This document shows, one piece after another, positions 1-5,463 of a DNA stretch of 9,053 nt (its first letter is position 1; each line of letters starts with the position of its first letter). The position numbers were made by a program, and so were the translations under genes. The stretch is from Actinomycetota bacterium. Lineage in GTDB: Bacteria; Actinomycetota; Actinomycetes; S36-B12. The notes beneath the pieces are model-generated. The model had not been told where the DNA came from. It saw only the letters and a list, made by a program, of their open reading frames with translations, and made no database searches. Location: assembly GCA_009726075.1 (NCBI GenBank), contig WLND01000037.1:1-9053 (forward strand), in the 5' to 3' direction.

Positions 1-1128
1 AGCCAGCCGCCAGTGTCGCCCTCCCCGGTGCCCCAGCACAAGCACCGGGGCCCCGGCGCATTCGGGGTCGTGGTGATCGCTGCGGTGACCGCGCTCGTTG
101 TCGGAGGCGTTGCGGGCCTCGGCGGCTACCTCGTGGGCCGCGGGGTCGACTCCGTCGCGACTGACGCTGGGTCGGTCGTGCAGGTGCTCCCGCAGAGCGA
201 TGCGCAGGCCCCGGCTGCTGAGCCGGGCTCGATCGGCCAGATCGTTCAGAAGGTGCTGCCGTCGGTCGTCTCGATCATCGCCGAGGGCAAGACCACCGGG
301 GGAAGCGGATCGGGCTTCGTCCTGCGGCCGGACGGCTACATCCTCACGAACAACCACGTGGTGAGCCTGGTGAAGGACGGTGGCGACCTCACGGTGGTGT
401 TCAGCGACGGCCAGGAGGTCCCGGGCAAGGTTGTCGGCACCAACACCTCGTACGACCTCGCCGTCATCAAGGTCGATCGCACCGGGCTCCCCGCAGTGAC
501 GCTCGGCAATTCGAAGGCGGCGCGGGTGGGCGATGCCGTGATCGCGATCGGCGCGCCCCTCGGCCTCGACGGCACGGTCACCTCGGGCATCGTGAGCGCG
601 ATCGACCGGGTCGTGACCGCAGGCGGGACTGATGACCTGTCGTACATCAATGCCATTCAGACCGATGCGGCCATCAACCCGGGTAACTCGGGCGGACCCC
701 TCCTCGACGCGGCCGGGCGCGTGATCGGCATCAACTCAGCGATCGCATCGCTCGCCACGAACGGCGAGACCGGCAACATCGGCCTCGGCTTCTCGATCCC
801 GGTCAACTCGGCGAAGCGCATTGCCGAGGAGCTCATCGCGACGGGTGTCTCGAAGACCACGGCAATCGGGGTGTCGCTCGACACCGGCTATGCAGACCGC
901 GGTGCCAAGGTGCGCGAGGTGACAGCGGGCGGACCCTCCGACAGCGCCGGGCTCAAGCCGGGCGATGTCATCACGAAGCTGGGCGATCGCCTCATCGGCG
1001 ACTCCACCGAGCTCGTCGTTGCCGTGCGCAGCTACGCGCCTGGCGACGAGGTTGAGGTCGAGTACCAGCGATCGGGCCGCAAGCAGGTTGCCAAGGTGAC
1101 CCTTGGGTCGCTGCCAGACAAGGGCTGA
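1..1128 (+). CDS. htrA: HtrA/DegP-type membrane-anchored serine protease with PDZ domain (5' end outside window)
   Basis: Trypsin-like HtrA protease, expected to degrade or process misfolded proteins outside the cytoplasmic membrane. A GTG at 13 could start a 371-residue protein, but the frame stays open to base 1, so the real start is probably upstream. Numbering from that GTG: a short Pro/His-rich cytoplasmic stretch, one membrane segment (about 17-42), a linker, the protease domain (about 72-275) and one C-terminal PDZ domain (about 285-368). The catalytic triad is complete: His115 in TNNHVV, Asp148 in SYDLAVIKV and Ser226 in NPGNSGGPL. The PDZ domain carries the usual GGPSDSAGLKPGDVI loop. 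tatB follows 48 bp downstream on the same strand, as in mycobacteria, where htrA belongs to the SigE envelope-stress locus. The family assignment is secure. The symbol is by family, and its true substrates cannot be read from sequence. Confidence 0.95.
   Translation, partial: SQPPVSPSPVPQHKHRGPGAFGVVVIAAVTALVVGGVAGLGGYLVGRGVDSVATDAGSVVQVLPQSDAQAPAAEPGSIGQIVQKVLPSVVSIIAEGKTTGGSGSGFVLRPDGYILTNNHVVSLVKDGGDLTVVFSDGQEVPGKVVGTNTSYDLAVIKVDRTGLPAVTLGNSKAARVGDAVIAIGAPLGLDGTVTSGIVSAIDRVVTAGGTDDLSYINAIQTDAAINPGNSGGPLLDAAGRVIGINSAIASLATNGETGNIGLGFSIPVNSAKRIAEELIATGVSKTTAIGVSLDTGYADRGAKVREVTAGGPSDSAGLKPGDVITKLGDRLIGDSTELVVAVRSYAPGDEVEVEYQRSGRKQVAKVTLGSLPDKG
23..50. repeat. 9-bp perfect inverted repeat at the 5' end of the htrA reading frame
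   Basis: CCCCGGTGC (23-31) and GCACCGGGG (42-50) are perfect inverted copies around a 10-base loop. The right arm is also part of a 12-base palindrome at 45-56, so two alternative hairpins could compete. It lies within codons for the Pro/His-rich N-terminal tail. It may be incidental in GC-rich DNA, or it may affect translation initiation if the start is near base 13. Confidence 0.4.
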
Positions 1129-1164
1129 ATCCGGGCGAGGTACCGGGAGGCAGCCCGCACGGCG

Positions 1165-1176
1165 TACCCTGACGGG
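1165..1176 (+). promoter_or_regulatory. Candidate leaderless promoter (-10 box) of tatB
   Basis: TACCCT at 1165-1170 matches the actinobacterial -10 consensus TANNNT and lies 6 bases before the GTG start of tatB. That spacing would place transcription initiation at the start codon, giving a leaderless mRNA. There is no Shine-Dalgarno sequence at a usable distance: the nearest purine run, GGGAGG at 1145-1150, is 26 bases from the start. No convincing -35 box is seen. Confidence 0.5.
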
Positions 1177-1524
1177 GTGTTCGACATCGGGATTGGCGAG
1201 ATCATGCTGCTCGCCGTTCTGGGCCTGCTCGTCTTCGGCCCGGAGCGGCTGCCCAAGGCGGCCGCCGACGCTGCTCGAATGCTCAAGCAGGTGCGCGGCA
1301 TGGCGGCAAACGCGCGACAGGATCTTGCTGACTCGGCCGGTGTCGACATGGGCGGCACCCTCGATGCGGTGAAGAGCCTGGGCGACCTCCATCCGCGCAA
1401 GCTCGCGTCGAGCCTGTTCGCCGACGATCCCGAGCCCACGGCCCGGCCGGTGCTCCCTGCCTCCGGCCAGCCGTCGGCCACGGCAGACCCGAGCCGTCCG
1501 GCCTTCGACCCCGACGCGACCTAG
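1177..1524 (+). CDS. tatB: Sec-independent (twin-arginine) protein translocase subunit TatB
   Basis: TatB works with TatC as the receptor for folded proteins carrying twin-arginine signal peptides. The 115-residue product has the typical layout: the MFDIG start with the conserved Glu8 in the first turn, one short membrane helix (about 5-21), the hinge motif FGPERLP (20-26), an amphipathic Ala/Lys/Arg-rich helix (about 27-60) and a loose Pro/Ser/Ala-rich tail. MFDIG together with GPERLP favours TatB over TatA, which usually has a FGxKxLPE-type hinge. Translation starts at GTG 1177; the family's N-terminus begins exactly here. The gene lies 48 bp after htrA and converges with mrp across a 19-bp gap. 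It may have its own leaderless promoter. Length is normal for actinobacterial TatB. tatA and tatC are not in this window and are usually encoded elsewhere in actinobacteria. Confidence 0.93.
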   Translation: MFDIGIGEIMLLAVLGLLVFGPERLPKAAADAARMLKQVRGMAANARQDLADSAGVDMGGTLDAVKSLGDLHPRKLASSLFADDPEPTARPVLPASGQPSATADPSRPAFDPDAT

Positions 1525-1543
1525 CTGCCGCAGGGCCTGAGCG

Positions 1544-2680
1544 CTACCGGCCCGCTGGGGTCAGGCCCAGCGACATGCCGGCAAGGCCCCGAGGCCGGCT
1601 GCCGAGCCGCTGGGCGATCGAACGAAGGGCAATCGAGGCGGGCTCCTGCGGATGGCTCAGCACGAGCGGCATGCCGTTGTCGCCCCCCTCGCGCAATTTC
1701 ACGTCGAACGGGATCTGCCCGAGCAGGGGCACCGGCGTGCCGAGGGCGTCCGAGAGCTGCTCGGCGACAAGCGCGCCCCCTCCGAATCCGAAGAGGTCCA
1801 GCGGCTCGCCGCAGTGCGGGCACGGGAAGCTGCTCATGTTCTCGATGACGCCGGCGACCTTCTGGTGCGTCTGCTCGGCGAGGGTGCCGGCGCGCACGGC
1901 GACGTCGGCCGCGGCGGCCTGCGGAGTCGTCACGACGATGATCTCGGCCGTGGGGAGCAGCTGGGCGGTGGAGATCGCGATGTCGCCGGTGCCCGGCGGC
2001 AGGTCGAGGAGCAGGACGTCGAGGTCACCCCACCAGACGTCGGCCAGGAACTGCTGCAGCGCCCGGTGGAGCATGGGCCCGCGGAACGCGACCGGCTGCG
2101 TGACACCGCCCGGCTTGAAGGGGAGCATCGAGATGACCCGAACCCCGAAGCCGGTCGGCGGCATGATCATGCCCTCGACCATCGTGGGCGCAGCGGTGGC
2201 TCCGAGCATGCGGGGGATCGAGTGGCCGTAGACGTCGGCATCGACGAGCCCCACCGACAGGCCCGACTCGGCCATGGCCACGGCCAGGTTCGCGGTCACC
2301 GACGACTTGCCGACGCCGCCCTTGCCCGAGGCGATCGCGTACACGCGGGTGAGCGATCCGGCCTGGGCAAATGGGATCTCGCGCTCGTCGTGGCCCCGCA
2401 GGAGCTTCTTCAGCTCGGCGCGCTGGTCGTCCCCCATGACGTCGAGCTCGACGACGACTGATCGAACGCCGGCCACAGCGCCGACGGCGGTGGTGACCCG
2501 CTCGGTGATCGTGTCGCGCATCGGGCAGCCAGACACCGTGAGGTAGACGGCGACCGTGACGACGTCGTCCGCGCCGACCTCGACCGACTTGAGCATGCCG
2601 ATCTCGGTGATGGGCCGATGGATCTCTGGGTCCTCGACTGTTGCGAGGGCAGCATGAATCGCGGAGATATCGATGGCCAT
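1544..2680 (-). CDS. mrp: Mrp/ApbC-family iron-sulfur cluster carrier ATPase
   Basis: P-loop ATPase of the Mrp/NBP35/ApbC family, which holds and transfers [4Fe-4S] clusters to apo-proteins in the cytoplasm. The 378-residue protein has an N-terminal MIP18/DUF59 domain (about 5-80, with DPE 17-19 and Cys52 in SGCP). The ATPase domain (about 112-365) follows, with the deviant Walker A GKGGVGKSS (119-127), DADVYGHSIPRMLG (147-160), the switch LLLDLPPGTGD (223-233) and the cluster-binding CPHC (Cys287, Cys290). All key residues are present. ATG at 2680 fits the family start, and a TANNNT box lies 6 bases before it. It lies 29 bp after the DUF1003 gene and is the last gene of the leftward operon, converging on tatB. 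M. tuberculosis has mrp (Rv1229c) close to htrA-tatB as well. A link between Mrp and the [2Fe-2S] oxidoreductase at 6915 is only speculation. Confidence 0.95.
   Translation of the reverse strand: MAIDISAIHAALATVEDPEIHRPITEIGMLKSVEVGADDVVTVAVYLTVSGCPMRDTITERVTTAVGAVAGVRSVVVELDVMGDDQRAELKKLLRGHDEREIPFAQAGSLTRVYAIASGKGGVGKSSVTANLAVAMAESGLSVGLVDADVYGHSIPRMLGATAAPTMVEGMIMPPTGFGVRVISMLPFKPGGVTQPVAFRGPMLHRALQQFLADVWWGDLDVLLLDLPPGTGDIAISTAQLLPTAEIIVVTTPQAAAADVAVRAGTLAEQTHQKVAGVIENMSSFPCPHCGEPLDLFGFGGGALVAEQLSDALGTPVPLLGQIPFDVKLREGGDNGMPLVLSHPQEPASIALRSIAQRLGSRPRGLAGMSLGLTPAGR
1547..1581. terminator. Candidate bidirectional terminator hairpin between converging tatB and mrp
   Basis: CGCTGGG (1553-1559) pairs perfectly with CCCAGCG (1566-1572) around a 6-base loop. 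CCGGC (1547-1551) and GCCGG (1577-1581) extend the stem across an uneven internal loop. It starts 22 bases after the tatB stop and lies within the last codons of mrp on the other strand. No T-run follows on either side, so it would be an atypical GC-rich terminator, a form often proposed for actinobacteria. Confidence 0.42.
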
Positions 2681-2692
2681 GAGGCGATCGTA
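2681..2692 (-). promoter_or_regulatory. Candidate leaderless internal promoter of mrp
   Basis: On the minus strand TACGAT (2692-2687) is followed by 6 bases and then the ATG of mrp at 2680. It matches TANNNT at the spacing expected for a leaderless transcript. The box lies in the 29-bp gap after the DUF1003 stop, so mrp could be transcribed both from upstream and from here. No good -35 box is seen. Confidence 0.42.
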
Positions 2693-2709
2693 GGCGGTGG
2701 CGCGGTCGG

Positions 2710-3243
2710 TCAGGTGCGTCGGTCTTCGGGCGATGCCCGCCGCTCGGCGTCAAGGGATTCGATGCGGACGACCAGGTCGTCGACGAGATCGCGAAGCTCG
2801 CTGCGGACGTAGTCGCGCGTCGCGACCTCGCCAAGGGCGAGCCGGAGCGAGGCGATCTCCCGTGCCAGGTAGTCGCTGTCAGCGAGGAGCCGTTCGGTGC
2901 GCTGCCTGTCCTCGAGGTACTGGACGCGGTCGCGGTCGGCCTGACGATTCTGGGCAAGCAGGATGAGCGGGGCCGCGTAGGAGGCCTGCAAGGACAGCAG
3001 GAGGGTCAGGAAGATGAACGGGAAGACGTCGGGCCGAAGGTCGACGGGCCCGACCGTGTTCCACAGGACCCACGACACCACGACGACGGTCATCCAGGCG
3101 ATGAACGACCACGAGCCGATGTAGCGGGCCACCTTCTCCGAGATGCGGCCGAAGCGCTCGGGGTCGTAGGCATCGCGCAGCGACACTCCCCGGGCGCGAG
3201 GCTGATCGAGCCCGGAGGACTTCCGGCGGGGCGGGCTAACCAC
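2710..3243 (-). CDS. DUF1003 family membrane protein
   Basis: A 177-residue protein of the DUF1003 family, whose function is unknown. The N-terminal 35 residues are basic and polar. Two membrane helices follow (about 41-63 and 70-96), joined by a short loop with DLRPDVFPF. The family signature LLLSLQASYAAPLILLAQNRQ closes the second helix. The C-terminal third (about 98-165) is charged and probably a coiled coil on the cytoplasmic side. The GTG start at 3243 overlaps the end of the upstream MgtE-N/CBS gene by 8 bp, so translation is probably coupled; no Shine-Dalgarno site is visible. The neighbouring Mg-sensor-like protein suggests a role beside a cation-responsive regulator, but that is inference from context. 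The family call is firm, while the exact start is less certain, since the conserved part begins near residue 25. Confidence 0.88.
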   Translation of the reverse strand: MVSPPRRKSSGLDQPRARGVSLRDAYDPERFGRISEKVARYIGSWSFIAWMTVVVVSWVLWNTVGPVDLRPDVFPFIFLTLLLSLQASYAAPLILLAQNRQADRDRVQYLEDRQRTERLLADSDYLAREIASLRLALGEVATRDYVRSELRDLVDDLVVRIESLDAERRASPEDRRT

Positions 3244-4486
3244 GGTCGTCGCCGTCGTTCTCGCGCCAGTCCTCCGGCAGCATGTGGTCGACGACGTCGT
3301 CGACGGTGACGGCGCCGAGGAGTCGGCCGTTCTCGTCGACGACCGGCAGGGCCACGAGGTTGTAGGCGGCGAAGGTGCGGGTCACTGATGACAGCGGCGA
3401 ATCCGGGCCGACGGGCACGAGGCTGGTGTCGAGCACCGCGGACACGAGGGTGCCCGGCGGTTCGCGCAGCAATCCCTGGAAGTGGGCGACTCCGAGGTAC
3501 TTTCCGGTCGGGGTCTCGGTCGGGGCGCGCGTGACGTAGACCTGCGAGGCGAGGGCCGGCGACAGGTCCTTGTTGCGAATGTGTGCCAGGGCGTCGGCCA
3601 CGGTGGCATCGGCCGCGAGCACGATCGGCTCGGTCGTCATCATGCCGCCGGCCGAGAAGTCGTCGTACGACAGCAGGCGGCGAATATCGTCGGCCTCGTC
3701 GGGTTCCATCCGGCCCAGCAGGGCCTCGGCCTGCTCCGGCGGCAATTCCGAGATGAGGTCGGCGGCATCGTCCGGGTCCATCTCCTCGAGGACGTCGGCG
3801 GCACGCTCGGCCTCGAGCATCGACACGATCTCGACGCGATCGTCCTCCGGCAACTCCTCGAGGACGTCGGCAAGGCGCTCGTCGTCGAGTTCGCGCGCTG
3901 CCTCAAGACGTCGCTTCGGGCTGAGGTCGTGCAGGACGGTCGCGACGTCGGCGGGGCGCATGGTCGCCAGGCTGGCGACGAGGGATTCGGCGGATTGATC
4001 GGCCGCGGGCAACGACAGCCCGCCGACCTCCGACCAGTCGACCACGAAGCGCTCGCCCCGGCGAAAGCCGCCGCCGCCGCGACGGATGAAGAGCTGGGTG
4101 ACGTACCAGTCGGTGGTGCGACTCTGCTCGACGGCGACATCGAGGATCGCCACCCGATCTCCGGATTCGAGGAGTCCGACGGAACGGTCGAGGAGTTCGG
4201 CGGTCACGAGGGTCTCGCCGGCGCGCTGCTCGAAGCGGCGGAGGTTCACGGCGCCGGTGACGATGACCTGGCCGGTGTCGACCGCCGTGACCTTCGTCAT
4301 CGGGACGAAGATGCGCCGCCGCGGCTGCACTTCGACGACGAGCCCGGTCAGTCGCGGGGGATTGGACCCCGTCCGCAGGACGACGATGGCATCGCGCACC
4401 TTGCCGACCTGATCACCGTTCGGGTCGAATACGCCGATACCGGACAGTCGGGCCAGGAAAACCCGGGTCGCGGCACCAGTCATCAC
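3236..4486 (-). CDS. Soluble MgtE N-terminal/CBS domain protein with PRC-barrel-like N-terminus
   Basis: A 416-residue cytoplasmic protein with the sensor half of the MgtE magnesium channel but no channel. In order: PRC-barrel-like beta-rich region(s) (about 8-150, starting with GIGVFDPNGDQVGKVRD), an MgtE-N superhelical region (about 165-275) made of repeated ADVLEELPEDD-like units rich in Asp, Glu and Leu, and a pair of CBS domains (about 280-405) entered through FSAGGMMTTEP, a sequence very close to MgtE. The protein ends with DHMLPEDWRENDGDDRG just where MgtE would enter its membrane domain; no hydrophobic helix exists anywhere. Databases often label such proteins magnesium transporter, which is misleading here. 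Mg2+ or nucleotide sensing is inferred from the family. The GTG at 4486 is followed directly by ATG 4483; the GTG fits the leaderless promoter best. The gene leads the operon with DUF1003 and mrp. Confidence 0.9.
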   Translation of the reverse strand: MMTGAATRVFLARLSGIGVFDPNGDQVGKVRDAIVVLRTGSNPPRLTGLVVEVQPRRRIFVPMTKVTAVDTGQVIVTGAVNLRRFEQRAGETLVTAELLDRSVGLLESGDRVAILDVAVEQSRTTDWYVTQLFIRRGGGGFRRGERFVVDWSEVGGLSLPAADQSAESLVASLATMRPADVATVLHDLSPKRRLEAARELDDERLADVLEELPEDDRVEIVSMLEAERAADVLEEMDPDDAADLISELPPEQAEALLGRMEPDEADDIRRLLSYDDFSAGGMMTTEPIVLAADATVADALAHIRNKDLSPALASQVYVTRAPTETPTGKYLGVAHFQGLLREPPGTLVSAVLDTSLVPVGPDSPLSSVTRTFAAYNLVALPVVDENGRLLGAVTVDDVVDHMLPEDWRENDGDDRG

Positions 4487-4498
4487 AATCGAAGGCTA
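4487..4498 (-). promoter_or_regulatory. Candidate leaderless -10 box of the MgtE-N/CBS operon, overlapping the divergent promoter
   Basis: On the minus strand TAGCCT (4498-4493) is followed by 6 bases and then GTG 4486. It matches TANNNT at leaderless spacing. Its first two bases, TA, are also the first two of the plus-strand -10 box at 4497-4502. No Shine-Dalgarno sequence fits in the gap. Confidence 0.55.
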
Positions 4499-4509
4499 CC
4501 GTCGCGCTT
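4497..4509 (+). promoter_or_regulatory. Candidate leaderless -10 box of the EamA permease gene, overlapping the divergent promoter
   Basis: TACCGT (4497-4502) is followed by 7 bases and then GTG 4510. It matches TANNNT at leaderless spacing and shares the TA at 4497-4498 with the opposing -10 box. The whole divergent gap is 23 bp, so any -35 contacts for each gene would lie inside the coding region of the other. Confidence 0.55.
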
Positions 4510-5436
4510 GTGAATTCGGCGGCCAGTCCTCGTGAAGACCTGGCCCGGCCATCACGCATCGACGTCCTATGGATCGGCACGGCGCTGGCGTTCGTGTCGG
4601 CATCCGGCCCGATTATCACGGCCACCGCGGCGCCCGCCCTGGCAATCGCGTTCTGGCGCTGCTTCCTGGGCTCCGGGGCCACCGGCGTTTGGGTTCTTGC
4701 ACGGGCCCGGGCGGAATTCGGGGCCCTGTCTCGTTCCCAGTGGCGCCTCATCATCCTGAGCGGGCTCCTGCTCGGAGCGCACTTCGCAACGTGGGTGCCC
4801 TCGCTTCGGTTCACGACCGTGGCGTCGTCGACGGCGCTGGTGGCCACCCAGCCGGTCTGGGCGGCCCTGATCGCCCGTGCCCGTGGGGTGCGGATTGAGC
4901 GCGCGGTGTGGCTCGGCATGGCGATCTCGCTCACCGGTGTCGTCGTGCTGACCGGGGTCGACCTGTCCCTGGGCCCGCGTGCGCTCGTCGGCGATGCCCT
5001 GGCCCTGCTCGGCGCCGTGTTCGCTGCCGCCTACTTCACGACCGCCGAGCAGGCTCGCAAGACGGTGTCGACGTCCACGCTCACATTCGGCCTCTACGGG
5101 TCGGCCGCGCTGCTCCTGCTGGCCCTGTGCCTTGTGCTCCGGCAGCCGATCAGCGGCTTCTCCCTGCAGGCGTGGGGCCTCATCCTCCTCCTCACCGTGA
5201 CGGCCCAACTGCTCGGCCACTCGCTCATCAACAAGGTCCTGGCGACGACCTCCGCAACGGTGGTGTCGCTGGCAATCCTGTTCGAGCTGCCGGGGTCCAC
5301 GCTGATCGCGGCTGTTGCGCTCGGGCAGGTACCGTCGTGGGGGGTGCTGCCGGCAGCCCTGCTCATCATGACCGGGCTCGTCATCGTGATCCGCTCGAGC
5401 CGGTCTGCCGAGCTCGTCGAAATACCTCCGGCGTGA
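4510..5436 (+). CDS. EamA/DMT-superfamily permease
   Basis: A 308-residue integral membrane protein of the drug/metabolite transporter superfamily. It consists of two EamA repeats (about 20-148 and 160-298), together about ten hydrophobic helices. Typical motifs include AFWRCFLGS in the first repeat, the helix THE-like run FTTVASSTALVATQPVWAAL after WVPSLRF, and SLAILFELPGSTLIAAVALGQ in the second repeat. Members export or import amino acids, nucleotides and other small metabolites, and substrate cannot be predicted from sequence alone. Translation starts at GTG 4510, placed directly after a -10 box. It is divergent from the MgtE-N/CBS gene and lies 27 bp before the polyol-kinase gene on the same strand. 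It could therefore be co-transcribed with that operon and carry a related metabolite, which is inference from position only. Confidence 0.88.
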   Translation: MNSAASPREDLARPSRIDVLWIGTALAFVSASGPIITATAAPALAIAFWRCFLGSGATGVWVLARARAEFGALSRSQWRLIILSGLLLGAHFATWVPSLRFTTVASSTALVATQPVWAALIARARGVRIERAVWLGMAISLTGVVVLTGVDLSLGPRALVGDALALLGAVFAAAYFTTAEQARKTVSTSTLTFGLYGSAALLLLALCLVLRQPISGFSLQAWGLILLLTVTAQLLGHSLINKVLATTSATVVSLAILFELPGSTLIAAVALGQVPSWGVLPAALLIMTGLVIVIRSSRSAELVEIPPA

Positions 5437-5442
5437 CGACAT

Positions 5443-5458
5443 GAGCCCGAGCGGGTTT
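5443..5458. other. Small hairpin in the gap between the permease and kinase genes
   Basis: AGCCC (5444-5448) pairs with GGGTT (5453-5457), including one G-T pair, around the loop GAGC, and TTT at 5456-5458 overlaps the end. It occupies most of the 27-bp gap and ends 5 bases before the kinase ATG. It could be a weak terminator or attenuate kinase translation; the stem is short and may be incidental. Confidence 0.25.
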
Positions 5459-5463
5459 GCCCC

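Noticed and set aside
13..15. GTG at 13 as the true start of htrA
   Set aside because: The frame is open to base 1 and no Shine-Dalgarno or -10 box can be judged with only 12 bases upstream. The start may lie outside, so the gene is reported as 5'-partial.
1145..1150. GGGAGG as the ribosome binding site of tatB
   Set aside because: It is 26 bases before the GTG, too far for normal initiation, and no alternative in-frame start lies nearer that gives the TatB N-terminus.
1122..1156. Inverted repeat GGGCTG/CAGCCC around the htrA stop as a terminator
   Set aside because: Only 6 bp with a 23-base loop and no T-run. It overlaps the stop codon and lies just before the tatB -10 box, so it is too weak to annotate.
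4067..4082. GCC triplet run as a microsatellite or phase-variable tract
   Set aside because: It encodes four Gly in frame in a loop of the MgtE-N/CBS protein. A triplet repeat cannot shift the frame, and such short runs are ordinary in GC-rich genes.
3482..4513. Open frame of 343 codons on the plus strand, antisense to the MgtE-N/CBS gene
   Set aside because: Product is low-complexity, rich in Arg, Gly, His and Asp with no recognisable domain. It mirrors the codon bias of the real gene on the other strand, as is common at this GC content.
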